A DNA stretch of 64,000 bases from Cerioporus squamosus (GCA_022592435.1 JABYQS010000056.1:62001-126000); one strand, 5' to 3'. Positions 12,213-21,831 are shown, counted from the stretch's first letter. The notes: generated by a model from the sequence alone, not told the origin. Made by a program: numbers and translations.

Positions 12213-13232
12213 TGATGAGCCCCGCGCCTCGCTGCGCGTGTATCCCGACTACCGACGCCTTCGCCGACCTCCAATGCGACCGCCGACGGCCTCTCGAACA
12301 GTGCGCACAAGCAGCGACGAGATTCGACGCGGGTCGACGTCCAGAACGCACCCGGAGTCGCACGAAATGTCGAGAAAGCGGTCGACATCGAGCTGACCAA
12401 GCAGCATCGACCTCGACGTCAGCCCAGACGGCGCACAACGCTCGCGACTCACCCGCAGCCCCACCGACGACGCCCTCGTCCAACGCGACGCATTCCGAGC
12501 GCGTCTCCGATCAGCTCGAGACGCGCGCGCTGCCTCAGCCCGACCCCGAGACGACCGCTTCCCACTCCCTTCCCATCCTTCCTACTCACACCAAAACTAT
12601 TTTCGCACCTCCGCTTGACCTCCAGGACCACTACGATACGACTACTTTAGTCTCTACATACGGTACAGTTCGTACACAATTCGGACTATCCACCACACCC
12701 CTCAGACGCGCCCTCGTGATCGCGCCTCGCGTATGTCAAGCGGTTAGCGCTCTTCCCGTACTTAGCTTTTCCCGGGTTCCAGTTCTTTCTCTTTCTCCTC
12801 GTCTCCCTCGCGACCGTTCTCTCGAGTAGCTACGTCATAGACAGTTCTCAGCATGTATATAGCGACTCAGAGCGACGCTGAATAACAAGCTTCAGTCCCC
12901 CCCCCTCGACCTCGCGACTTCCGGCTCGACTTTGTCCTCAACCTTCGACTTCCGACGCTCGACGTCCCTTCTCTCCTCTCGCTTCGACGTCTAACCTTTC
13001 GATTTCGATTCGCACTCTCGCACAGGTCCGCGCGCAGCCATTCGACGCGTCAAAACGCGTTGGATTCGACCTCTACACTACTACAAGTCCCTACTCGACG
13101 CTCTCCCTCTTCCTCTCCCTCTCCATCCTCCTCTCCTCCCTCTCTCTCCTCTCTCTCGACTCCCCTCGTGCACGCTCAGTCGGACCATCGCACCTTCGGA
13201 CCGACGCACGCGCCCTGTGTGTAGGTTCATCA
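12213..13232 (+). repeat. 5' LTR
   Basis: This 1,020 bp direct repeat matches 20408-21428. The only difference found by eye is the length of one C run (9 here near 12897, 10 in the 3' copy). A TATATAG box at 12856-12862 is the likely core promoter, with pyrimidine-rich DNA downstream. The 206-codon open frame inside has the same translation in both LTRs but no known motif, so I do not call it a gene. Confidence 0.95.
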
Positions 13233-13235
13233 AAT

Positions 13236-13253
13236 TGGAGCCCACCGCGAGGG
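13236..13253 (+). promoter_or_regulatory. Primer-binding site of the LTR element
   Basis: TGGAGCCCACCGCGAGGG starts 3 nt after the 5' LTR. The TGG start pairs with the CCA end of a tRNA. Its complement has the shape of a tRNA acceptor and T-arm 3' half, but I could not name the tRNA. Confidence 0.75.
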
Positions 13254-13784
13254 TTCAGAGTTCAATAACTCTTACCTGAGCCCTTACACCTGGCGAGTCC
13301 TTCGTCTTCCACACACTCCTCGCTCACCCCTTCCTCCGTCTCTAGCCCCTCGTCCGAGACATTCCCCCTACGTCCGGTCGACTGGAGCCAGCCGCAACCT
13401 CGCATCACGTCTCGCTCAACGCGTGCTTCGGAACAGCGCGAGCTTGAGCGCGAAGATTTTCGTGCCGCGTTCAATAACGCCCTCCCAAACCCCGACGACT
13501 CCGCAGACTTCCTCGAAGCCGTTCCATCCCCTTTCGCCGCACACCGTCATCTCGATGACGAAGAGTCGGAGCTAGACGACGCCGCCGCCGCTCGTGAACT
13601 CTTCCGCACTCCGTCCACTACCCCATCCCGTCCCCGCTCCCGCTCCTCGACACTCTCGTGCCCTCCTGACAACCTCGACGCTCCCTTCGACCAGTGGTCC
13701 ACCCTTCCCCTCACTTTCCCCGGTACCGACTTCCCCTCTTTCCGACCTCTCCTTGCGACCGCTATCCAACAACTTCAGGCACAA

Positions 13785-16394
13785 ATGGCGCAGCCCGCAC
13801 CCTACCGAATGCCACCGCGCGGCGGCGCTGGCGCCCCGACCTTCGACCCCAGCTCCGACGCCCGCTCTATCATGGGCTTCTTCGAAGACCTCGAATACTG
13901 CTTCAAACAAGCAGGCGTCAACAGCCCTCGGGAGAAGAAGGACCACGCCGTTCGCTATGCGCCGGACTCGGAGAAGACGATCTGGCGGTCATTCCCGGAG
14001 TTCACAGACCCTATGAAGTCATGGGACGATTTCAAGAAGGTCGTGCTCGCAGAGTACATCGGCGACGGCGGCAAGATGTTGTTCACGCTCCGTGATCTCG
14101 ACGTTCTCGTTGGCATGACCGTCAAGAACGGCATCCACTCCTTCAAGGAGTTCAATGAATACTCGCGGAAGTTCCGAGACATCGCCACCTTTTTGACTAC
14201 TGGAGGATACCTTAGGGAGGACGACAGAGATTACATGTTCTTGCAGGGTCTACAGGACAGTCTTCGTACACAGGTCCTTGAGCGTTTGAAGATTACTCAT
14301 CCAGAAGTCCTAGCCCCACGACAGCAGTACTCCATCGCTCAAGTCACTGAAGCTGTCCGCCACATCCTCGAGGCAACGGTTCCTTCTTCATTCACACACC
14401 ACCGTTTCGCATCCCCGGCTCTCTCTGCCACTCCCTCCCCTTCTTCGTCGACCCCGTCACCTGTCAAATCGGAGCTCGCTGAAGTCACGGAAGCCCTCAA
14501 GGCTATGACTTCAGCCTTCCTCCAGTTCCAGCGTGCTCAGCTCGCTGCCGCACCGCAAGTCCCCGTCGCTCTCGGACCAGCAGCCAGGCAGCTTCCACCG
14601 CACCTCAGCGCGTCGCAAAACCCGTCTCAGCCTGCCTCAGGACCACGGGCGTGCTTCTATTGTGGCGACACGACACATCCTATCCGCCGATGCCCTCAAG
14701 TCGACGCCGACATCCAAGCTGGCCTCGTCACGCGGAACGACAAGCAAGAGGTGGTGCTCGCCTCGGGGAACTACGTTCCCTCGGCTGTGCACGGTGCTAC
14801 GCTTCGCGAGCGCGTTCAAGAGTACTACCGACTCTATCCGGAGGCGCGCTCGACGAATGCGGCGCCGCAGCTCTTCTTCTCGCCGGTCTCTCACACCGCC
14901 ACTCTCACGACATCTCAGACACCTTCGTATCTGGCTTCCGACCACCCACGTCCTCCTGCACCCACGTACGCCGGCGGCATCATCCACACCCTCGACCAGG
15001 ACCAGCGGATCGACAGTCTTCGTCAAGAACTGTATGCGCTGGAGCGGCAGCGAGCTCAGCGGCAGCGCGTCACTCAAGAGGCTGCTGATCAGTCTCGGGC
15101 ACGCGCAGAGCGAGCGCAGCGGCGCGCGGTACGCTTCTCAGAGCCCCCGCATCGTGTTGCTGACCCGCCAGCTCCAGAGGCTCGCATTGAGGAAGTACCA
15201 GAGGAGCAGCACAGGAACTCGAGCGCAGCTGCGCCGGAGACTTCGTCGACGACATCCCCGACTCAGCAAGAACGTCCCCGTCTTGAAGTACCGAAAGTAG
15301 CCGCACCTTTACCACCTCCCGCCGAGCCTGCACGTCCTCAGGCTGCCGACAGCTCTCCCGAGACAACGCAGCTTCCAGAGCACCCGTACCGAGCTGCCCG
15401 CGATGCGACCTACATCCCTCCGAGTCAACGCAACTTCGCCGCCCCTCCTGCGCGTCCTCAGCCCGCTCCGAAGAAGCAGGAAGCCGCATACCGTACGCAG
15501 GCCCCCGTGTACGATCCCCGGCACGCAGCAAACGTCTTCAAGAGGTGCATGGAGACGCAGATCACTCTCAGTCAAGAGGAGCTGCTCTCTATTGCGCCGG
15601 AGGTTCGTCAGCAAACTCGGGACGCTTGTTCGTCGCGTCGAGTCGCAACCAGTACGGAGCCAGTCCTTTCTCAAGATGTCGTCACGGCGAACTCAGCTCT
15701 CCCTTGTGCGGACGACTTCGACGACACCGACGACTCCGCGCCCAGTCCGAAGCCCGTCGACGCCTTCCTTGCCTCGATGCCCATCAGCTTCGTCCAGGCC
15801 GCACAGTCCCCGCCGCCCGGCGCGCTCGTAATGCAAGATCCCTACGAGCAGTACCTCCGAGACCTCCCTCCGGACGAAGACCCGGTTCCCATCCGCGTCG
15901 CTCCTCCATCAGCCGCTGTTCGAGCGATCGAGGGCATATTCCTGAACAAGGCTCGTGTCTCTTGCATTCTCGACAGTGGCTCCGCGATCATATCCATGTC
16001 GGAAGGCGTCGCACACTCGCTCGGCATCGACTTCGACCAGCGGCTCAAGATTCCGATGCAAAGCGCGAATGGTCAGGTCAGCGAGACACTTGGGCTTGCG
16101 CGTAATGTCCCCGTCCGGTTCGGTTCAATCGTCGTCTACCTCCAAATCCATGTCATCCCCTGCGCACCCTACGACGTCCTGCTTGGTCGCCCATTCGATG
16201 TTCTCACCTCCAGTTCCGTCCAGACGAATTCCGACGGTTCCCAGACTATCACCCTCTACGATCCGAACTCTGACCTCGAGACTACCATCCCGACTCTACC
16301 GCGCATTGAGCCAGAGTTCTCTCGCGCTTCCCCGACGCCTTCTCGACTCCAGACGCGTCCTAACCCGGGTTTTCAAGTCGGCTCGAGGATCTGA
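13785..16394 (+). CDS. gag: Gag and aspartic protease polyprotein of the Ty3/gypsy-like element
   Basis: The 869-residue frame starts at an ATG about 530 bp after the primer-binding site. The N-terminal half is a capsid-like helical region (EDLEYCFKQAG, SWDDFKKVVLAEYI). It is followed by a CCHC zinc knuckle, CFYCGDTTHPIRRC, near nt 14653-14694, matching CX2CX4HX4C. A long Pro/Ala/Gln-rich linker leads to a retroviral-type aspartic protease with CILDSGSAI near 15963-15989 and a DVLLGRPF segment near 16171. It should form the particle and process the polyprotein. It ends at TGA 16392-16394, just after a -1 slippery heptamer, so a fraction of ribosomes should continue into pol. Confidence 0.92.
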   Translation: MAQPAPYRMPPRGGAGAPTFDPSSDARSIMGFFEDLEYCFKQAGVNSPREKKDHAVRYAPDSEKTIWRSFPEFTDPMKSWDDFKKVVLAEYIGDGGKMLFTLRDLDVLVGMTVKNGIHSFKEFNEYSRKFRDIATFLTTGGYLREDDRDYMFLQGLQDSLRTQVLERLKITHPEVLAPRQQYSIAQVTEAVRHILEATVPSSFTHHRFASPALSATPSPSSSTPSPVKSELAEVTEALKAMTSAFLQFQRAQLAAAPQVPVALGPAARQLPPHLSASQNPSQPASGPRACFYCGDTTHPIRRCPQVDADIQAGLVTRNDKQEVVLASGNYVPSAVHGATLRERVQEYYRLYPEARSTNAAPQLFFSPVSHTATLTTSQTPSYLASDHPRPPAPTYAGGIIHTLDQDQRIDSLRQELYALERQRAQRQRVTQEAADQSRARAERAQRRAVRFSEPPHRVADPPAPEARIEEVPEEQHRNSSAAAPETSSTTSPTQQERPRLEVPKVAAPLPPPAEPARPQAADSSPETTQLPEHPYRAARDATYIPPSQRNFAAPPARPQPAPKKQEAAYRTQAPVYDPRHAANVFKRCMETQITLSQEELLSIAPEVRQQTRDACSSRRVATSTEPVLSQDVVTANSALPCADDFDDTDDSAPSPKPVDAFLASMPISFVQAAQSPPPGALVMQDPYEQYLRDLPPDEDPVPIRVAPPSAAVRAIEGIFLNKARVSCILDSGSAIISMSEGVAHSLGIDFDQRLKIPMQSANGQVSETLGLARNVPVRFGSIVVYLQIHVIPCAPYDVLLGRPFDVLTSSSVQTNSDGSQTITLYDPNSDLETTIPTLPRIEPEFSRASPTPSRLQTRPNPGFQVGSRI

Positions 16395-19300
16395 TCGACG
16401 ACGACCAGGGAGAAGCCGCAATCATACTTAGTTGCGCTCCAGGACACCCCGATACGTTTACTGTAGATGCATTCTCGCTTCTAGACAAAGACTTCGATGC
16501 TTCCGTCCATTTAGACTTACTGTACCTTTCCACTTGCGACCCAGACACCTTAGATTGTGATTCGCTTGTCGACCCTTCTTTTCCTTATGCTACATTCTAC
16601 AATCATCCTGTTCAACCTGCTTTCTTTTCTGCTTCGACCACTGGTCCACTTACTCAATCCAAAAGCAGATCTCAACACACCCCTTTCGTCTTCTCCATCC
16701 ATTCCCATATTTTAGACCATACGACGTCCATCCCTGCGCTTTCCGATGACCAATCCACTTCCTATTTAAACTTTGACTGCCCTTTGCCTGCTTCCTCCGT
16801 TCCCTCTCCCTCTGACACTCCGTTTCCCGTATACGCCGCCAAGCGCAAGTACAAGCCGGTGGCTAAGAAGACTAAACCCGTCCTCGCTCCGCTCCCCGAC
16901 CAGTTCCGCATCGTGCGCAAGATTACCGGAGATCCCCTCGCCGACATGCCGCCACTCTCCTCGCATCCTCCTCCCTTCGTTCCAACTGGCCGGTACACTC
17001 AAGAGCGCAAGGACGCGGTCGACAAGCTCCATGACGGCGGTTTCCTCTGGCCAGAGGAACGTGCCCTCCTCCACCAGCTCATCATGCAGCAGAACGACGC
17101 CTTCGCCTGGAACGACGAGGAGCGCGGTCAATTCCGCGAAGACTTCTTCCCTCCCATTGTCATCCCCACCATTCCACACCGTCCCTGGGTCCAACGCAAC
17201 ATTCCCATTCCTCCCGGACTCTTCGACGAGGTCTGCGCAATCATACGCCGCAAGGAAGCCGCCGGAGTTTACGAGCCCTCGAACTCCTCGTACAGGTCGC
17301 GATGGTTCTGCGTGGTCAAGAAAGACGGCAAGTCCCTCCGTCTCGTTCACTCTCTCGAGCCGTTGAACGCAGTAACTATTGCCCACTCGGGCCTTCCTCC
17401 CTTCACAGAACAACTCGCGGAGAGCTTCGCCGCTCGCGCCTGCGGTGGAGCACTCGACCTCTACGTCGGTTACGACGAGCGCAAGATCGCCGAGGAGTCC
17501 CGCGACCTCACGACGTTCCAGACGCCATTCGGAGCTCGTCGCCTCGTCACTCTGCCCATGGGATGGACGAACTCTGTGCCAATCTTCCACGAGGACGTCT
17601 GCTTCATACTTCAAGATGAGATCCCCCACATCACCCAGCCGTTCATCGACGACGTCCCTATCCGAGGTCCAGCAACGCGATACGAACTCCCCGACGGCGG
17701 CTTTGAGACGATCCCGGAGAACCCAGGCATTCGCCGGTTCGTCTGGGAGCACCTCAACAACGTCAACCGCGTTGTGCAGCGCATGAAGTACTGCGGCGGC
17801 ACGTTCTCGGGCCTCAAGTCGATCCTCATCGCGTCGGAGTACACGGTCGTCGGCCACAGGTGCACCTACGAAGGACGCGTCCCGGAGCCGAGCAACTACG
17901 CTAAGATTGTGAACTGGGGACCGTGTCGCAACGTCTCAGATGTGCGCGCGTTCCTCGGGACAGTCGGCGTGGCCCGTTCGTTCATTCAGAACTTCGGCAA
18001 GCGTGCTTGGCCGCTCACGCAGCTCACGCGCAAAGGTTCCGTCTTCCAGTGGGGCCCTGAGCAACAAGCCGCAATGGACGACCTCAAGCAGGCTCTCATC
18101 CACTCCCCTGCGCTCCGCCCCATCGACTACACTTCGCCCGCCGAAGTAATCCTCGCCGTCGACACATCTTACATCGCTATCGGTTACCTGCTCGCTCAGT
18201 GCGACCTCGACAATCCCTCCCGCCGCTACTACGCCCGTTTCGGCTCCATCACCCTCAACGCTCGCGAGGCCGGCTATTCGCAAGCCAAACTCGAGCTCTA
18301 CGGCTTGTATCGCGCCCTCAAGGCCTGCAAGCGTATCCTCATTGGCGTACGAAACCTCGTGGTCGAGGTCGACGCGAGGTACATTCAAGGCATGCTGAAC
18401 AATCCAGACGAGGCCCCGAGTGCAACCCTCAATCGCTGGATTGTGACAATCCTCACCTTCCACTTCCGCCTCGTTCACGTCCCCGGAGTCCTCCACGGTC
18501 CCGATGGACTGTCTCGACGCCGCCCTCAGCCACTCGACGACGACGCTCAAGTACCCGATGAAGAAGACGATTGGATCGACCGCCTCAACGGACTCCTCCA
18601 CCTCATCAACCCATCCCCACCCCTCCTCCACTTCGCTCACCACCGCCCTTCGCTCCCTGTCTTCACTCAGTCTCATTCACCTTCAATTCCCTCTCAATCT
18701 TCTGTTCCTTCTTCCATCACCATTCCCCGCTCCACTTCCGCCCAACTCGAAGATCAACGCCTTCAAGATGTATTCAAATATCTTACCACCCTTGAACGTC
18801 CCCCTTCCCTCTCTGACGACGCCTTCACCACCTTCCATCGCTACGCAACTCGCTTCTACGTCAAGCAAGGACGTCTCTGGCGACGGGCAGGTCCGTCCGG
18901 TTTTGACAGGCTCGTGGTCTGGCCGGAACGCCGTCTCGACATTCTCCGACAAGCTCACGACGACGTTGCGCACAAAGGCACGTACGCAACCTCTTCTCTT
19001 ATTGCTGAACGATTCTGGTGGCCACAGATGCAGGCAGACGTCATCTGGTACGTCCGGACATGCCATCTGTGCCAGACTCGTCAGCTCCGTCAAGTCCTCA
19101 TCCCTCCTACCGTCCCTGTCCCTCCCTCGATCTTCGTCCGCTTTCACGTCGACTCCATGCATCTTCCGACGTCCGCAGGCTTCAAGTATCTCGCCCACGG
19201 TCGCTGCGCAACCACGAGCTACGCCGAAGGACGGGCTCTTCGTCGCGAAACCGGCAAGGCTCTCGGAGAGTGGCTCTTTCAAGACGTACTCTGCCGTTGG

Positions 19301-20179
19301 GGCTCCGTCGTCGAACTCGTCTCGGACAACGGCACTCCATGGATCAAGGCCCTCGATTATCTGGCGAAGCAGTACGGTATCCACCACATTCGCATATCCG
19401 CGTACAACTCTCGCGCAAACGGGATCGTGGAGCGGCCTCATTTCGACGTTCGTCAAGCTCTTTTCAAGGCCGCTGGAGGCGACCAGTCGAGATGGTCACG
19501 GCACGTCCACCATGTTCTTTGGGCCGACCGTATTACGGTGCGCCGTCGCATGGGATGCTCACCATTCTTTGCAGCAACCGGCTGCCATCCCGTCCTTCCG
19601 CTCGACATCTTCGAGGCGACTTACCTCATGCCTGCACCGGACGCCCTCGTCTCAACCACCGACCTCATCGGAGCACGCGCACGAGCACTCGCACGACGTC
19701 AACAAGACCTTGAAGTGATCTACTCGAAGGTCTACGAGTCGCGACTCGCTGCAGCACGACAACTGGAGCGTGACCACGCAGCTACCATCCGGAACTTCGA
19801 CTTCCAGCGCGGTGCACTCGTCTTGATGCGAAACACTGCGATTGAGAAGAGTCTAAACCGCAAGATGCGACCTCGATACCTCGGCCCGTATGTCGTGCTA
19901 TCCCGCAATCGAGGCGGTGCGTACATCCTCTGCGAGCTTGACGGCTCCGTGCTCGACCGTCCGGTTGCTGCGTTTCGCCTGCTGCCCTACCTCGCTCGTG
20001 AGCGCATCGACCTTCCATGGCTCGACGACGGCGATCACATCGACATCTCGACTGCGCGACTTCGGGAGATGGAAGCCTCGACCTCCCTAGGCGACGACGA
20101 TGAGCTCCTCGATGATCAGGACCCTCCAGGCACACACGAGCACACCGAGGAGATCCATGACGAGTTGGAGGACGACTAG
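16364..20179 (+). CDS. pol: Pol polyprotein (reverse transcriptase, RNase H, integrase), -1 frame
   Basis: The -1 frame is open from just after TAA at 16361-16363 to TAG at 20177-20179. Its first ATG is only at 16784, about 130 codons in, so it is best read as the product of a shift at 16367-16373. Reverse transcriptase spans about 17.0-18.0 kb, with the catalytic segment FIDDV (17641-17655) replacing the commoner YxDD. RNase H spans about 18.1-18.5 kb (AVDTS, KLELYGLYRA). Integrase follows at about 18.9-19.95 kb, with an HHCC zinc site (AHDDVAHKG, CHLC) and the DDE triad at codons near 19151, 19325 and 19430. No chromodomain is visible; the tail is acidic. Reading frames are intact throughout. 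Confidence 0.92.
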   Translation, partial: PGFSSRLEDLIDDDQGEAAIILSCAPGHPDTFTVDAFSLLDKDFDASVHLDLLYLSTCDPDTLDCDSLVDPSFPYATFYNHPVQPAFFSASTTGPLTQSKSRSQHTPFVFSIHSHILDHTTSIPALSDDQSTSYLNFDCPLPASSVPSPSDTPFPVYAAKRKYKPVAKKTKPVLAPLPDQFRIVRKITGDPLADMPPLSSHPPPFVPTGRYTQERKDAVDKLHDGGFLWPEERALLHQLIMQQNDAFAWNDEERGQFREDFFPPIVIPTIPHRPWVQRNIPIPPGLFDEVCAIIRRKEAAGVYEPSNSSYRSRWFCVVKKDGKSLRLVHSLEPLNAVTIAHSGLPPFTEQLAESFAARACGGALDLYVGYDERKIAEESRDLTTFQTPFGARRLVTLPMGWTNSVPIFHEDVCFILQDEIPHITQPFIDDVPIRGPATRYELPDGGFETIPENPGIRRFVWEHLNNVNRVVQRMKYCGGTFSGLKSILIASEYTVVGHRCTYEGRVPEPSNYAKIVNWGPCRNVSDVRAFLGTVGVARSFIQNFGKRAWPLTQLTRKGSVFQWGPEQQAAMDDLKQALIHSPALRPIDYTSPAEVILAVDTSYIAIGYLLAQCDLDNPSRRYYARFGSITLNAREAGYSQAKLELYGLYRALKACKRILIGVRNLVVEVDARYIQGMLNNPDEAPSATLNRWIVTILTFHFRLVHVPGVLHGPDGLSRRRPQPLDDDAQVPDEEDDWIDRLNGLLHLINPSPPLLHFAHHRPSLPVFTQSHSPSIPSQSSVPSSITIPRSTSAQLEDQRLQDVFKYLTTLERPPSLSDDAFTTFHRYATRFYVKQGRLWRRAGPSGFDRLVVWPERRLDILRQAHDDVAHKGTYATSSLIAERFWWPQMQADVIWYVRTCHLCQTRQLRQVLIPPTVPVPPSIFVRFHVDSMHLPTSAGFKYLAHGRCATTSYAEGRALRRETGKALGEWLFQDVLCRWGSVVELVSDNGTPWIKALDYLAKQYGIHHIRISAYNSRANGIVERPHFDVRQALFKAAGGDQSRWSRHVHHVLWADRITVRRRMGCSPFFAATGCHPVLPLDIFEATYLMPAPDALVSTTDLIGARARALARRQQDLEVIYSKVYESRLAAARQLERDHAATIRNFDFQRGALVLMRNTAIEKSLNRKMRPRYLGPYVVLSRNRGGAYILCELDGSVLDRPVAAFRLLPYLARERIDLPWLDDGDHIDISTARLREMEASTSLGDDDELLDDQDPPGTHEHTEEIHDELEDD
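16367..16373 (+). promoter_or_regulatory. Programmed -1 ribosomal frameshift site between gag and pol
   Basis: In the gag register the sequence is G GGT TTT, which fits the X XXY YYZ rule. A -1 slip moves directly into the pol frame, whose preceding stop is only 4-6 nt upstream (16361-16363). The gag stop lies 19 nt downstream of the heptamer. I did not fold the downstream RNA for a stimulatory structure. Confidence 0.75.
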
Positions 20180-20192
20180 GGACTTCGGATTC

Positions 20193-20205
20193 AAGTGGGG
20201 AGGAG
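20193..20205 (+). repeat. Upstream copy of the polypurine tract
   Basis: AAGTGGGGAGGAG, 14 nt after the pol stop, repeats the polypurine tract found at the edge of the 3' LTR about 200 bp downstream. It could act as a second plus-strand primer, or be a relic of a local duplication. Confidence 0.6.
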
Positions 20206-20393
20206 CTATTACCGTTACACAGGGTACGCTCTTCTCCTGCTCTACTCACCATCACACCCCACCCTTTTCTATCGCATTCCCTGTCCATGCCACCCGTACC
20301 CCTTGCAAGACTCGTCGTACAGTCCCTGCTACACATCGTTTCGCCCTCGACGCTCTCCCTCACGCAGGTTTGGACCGAGGACGGTCCAGATCT

Positions 20394-20407
20394 AAGTGGG
20401 GAGGAGG
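20394..20407 (+). promoter_or_regulatory. Polypurine tract
   Basis: AAGTGGGGAGGAGG abuts the TGATGAG start of the 3' LTR, which is the position expected for the plus-strand primer of reverse transcription. Confidence 0.85.
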
Positions 20408-21428
20408 TGATGAGCCCCGCGCCTCGCTGCGCGTGTATCCCGACTACCGACGCCTTCGCCGACCTCCAATGCGACCGCCGACGGCCTCTCGAACAGTGCG
20501 CACAAGCAGCGACGAGATTCGACGCGGGTCGACGTCCAGAACGCACCCGGAGTCGCACGAAATGTCGAGAAAGCGGTCGACATCGAGCTGACCAAGCAGC
20601 ATCGACCTCGACGTCAGCCCAGACGGCGCACAACGCTCGCGACTCACCCGCAGCCCCACCGACGACGCCCTCGTCCAACGCGACGCATTCCGAGCGCGTC
20701 TCCGATCAGCTCGAGACGCGCGCGCTGCCTCAGCCCGACCCCGAGACGACCGCTTCCCACTCCCTTCCCATCCTTCCTACTCACACCAAAACTATTTTCG
20801 CACCTCCGCTTGACCTCCAGGACCACTACGATACGACTACTTTAGTCTCTACATACGGTACAGTTCGTACACAATTCGGACTATCCACCACACCCCTCAG
20901 ACGCGCCCTCGTGATCGCGCCTCGCGTATGTCAAGCGGTTAGCGCTCTTCCCGTACTTAGCTTTTCCCGGGTTCCAGTTCTTTCTCTTTCTCCTCGTCTC
21001 CCTCGCGACCGTTCTCTCGAGTAGCTACGTCATAGACAGTTCTCAGCATGTATATAGCGACTCAGAGCGACGCTGAATAACAAGCTTCAGTCCCCCCCCC
21101 CTCGACCTCGCGACTTCCGGCTCGACTTTGTCCTCAACCTTCGACTTCCGACGCTCGACGTCCCTTCTCTCCTCTCGCTTCGACGTCTAACCTTTCGATT
21201 TCGATTCGCACTCTCGCACAGGTCCGCGCGCAGCCATTCGACGCGTCAAAACGCGTTGGATTCGACCTCTACACTACTACAAGTCCCTACTCGACGCTCT
21301 CCCTCTTCCTCTCCCTCTCCATCCTCCTCTCCTCCCTCTCTCTCCTCTCTCTCGACTCCCCTCGTGCACGCTCAGTCGGACCATCGCACCTTCGGACCGA
21401 CGCACGCGCCCTGTGTGTAGGTTCATCA
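20408..21428 (+). repeat. 3' LTR
   Basis: This 1,021 bp copy of the 5' LTR includes the TATATAG box at 21051-21057. It is followed by the second GCGG target duplicate. Confidence 0.95.
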
Positions 21429-21831
21429 GCGGCGGGTCACGCGTCACAAGGCCCTCCGCCGCCGCTATTTCTGGGCCCGGTCACAGGTCACCGGGGGCCC
21501 CGCCGCTTGTGACGGACCCATCTCCGGCATCAAAACACCATATATGGCATTTTTGCGGGCGGCTCCGCCGCCGTTTGCCCTCCTGTCACGCGTCACCCGG
21601 GCCCTCCGCCTCCCCGCCGCTATGGACCGGAGGTGTCACAGCCCAGAACCCTCGCCGCTAACGTCTGATCAGTACAGTATCCTGAGTGTTGGCATTAGCA
21701 AGTGCCAAGTATCCTGTGATCCACTCACGACAGAGTTTGAAGAATCAAGTGATATGTGGTACTGGTTTCAAGATGTTTGGATTTGAATGTTTCGCGATTT
21801 GTTTACTCAAGCACTCACCGTTGCGTGCCAT

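Larger units (their letters stand above)
12213..21428 (+). mobile_element. Complete Ty3/gypsy-like LTR retrotransposon
   Basis: The element is 9,216 bp with LTRs that begin TGATGAG and end TTCATCA, and a 4 bp target duplication GCGG (12209-12212 and 21429-21432). It has a primer-binding site, a gag-protease frame, a pol frame in the -1 register with reverse transcriptase, RNase H and integrase in Ty3/gypsy order, and a polypurine tract. No stop or frameshift breaks either long frame. The target is the left inverted repeat of MITE 2. Completeness and near-identical LTRs indicate a very recent insertion, possibly still active. Confidence 0.95.
12190..21677. mobile_element. MITE 2, about 268 bp, split by the LTR retrotransposon
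   Basis: Perfect 23 bp terminal inverted repeats lie at 12190-12212 and 21655-21677, beginning CTGTACTGATC and ending GCGG. They are flanked by TA at 12188-12189 and 21678-21679. The left repeat ends exactly where the 5' LTR starts and the rest of the element resumes after the 3' LTR at 21429. The TIR length, the CTGTA start, the GCGG end and the GTCAC-rich interior match MITE 1, so both belong to one family. It inserted into FunK1 copy B before the LTR element inserted into it. Confidence 0.85.
10372..21831 (-). pseudogene. FunK1-type protein kinase relic (copy B), split by nested transposons
   Basis: Exon 1 is 13 nt (ATG at 21831, donor at 21818). Exon 2 starts at 21681, is cut at a TA by MITE 2 plus the retrotransposon, resumes at 12187, is cut at a second TA by MITE 1, and resumes at 11816. 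With one TA kept per site and the inserts skipped, the frame runs uninterrupted to SLTEKEWSQAW, where the paralogues have their first intron. Downstream come the pre-kinase block with NWSVQRLPI and DPFDDN, an in-frame TAA just before VVNSPEF (near 11342), and IDYISFVEG. The chain then jumps directly to the acidic C-terminal tail (YSDLSDAEED) and basic end (GRGGRR, stop at 10372), with a TGA in the tail and a further frame break near 10.55 kb. The kinase catalytic core is missing, so the gene is dead apart from its insertions. Confidence 0.8.

Noticed and set aside
12185..12829. ORF repeated in both LTRs
   Set aside because: It is carried by the LTR repeat itself and has no domain; its presence twice is explained by the LTR duplication.
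16766..17857. 363-codon open frame antisense to pol
   Set aside because: Shadow of the reverse transcriptase frame caused by C-rich third positions.
18504..19718. 404-codon plus-strand frame overlapping pol
   Set aside because: It overlaps the RNase H and integrase frame, which carries real motifs; its own translation is Ser/Arg/Pro-rich noise.
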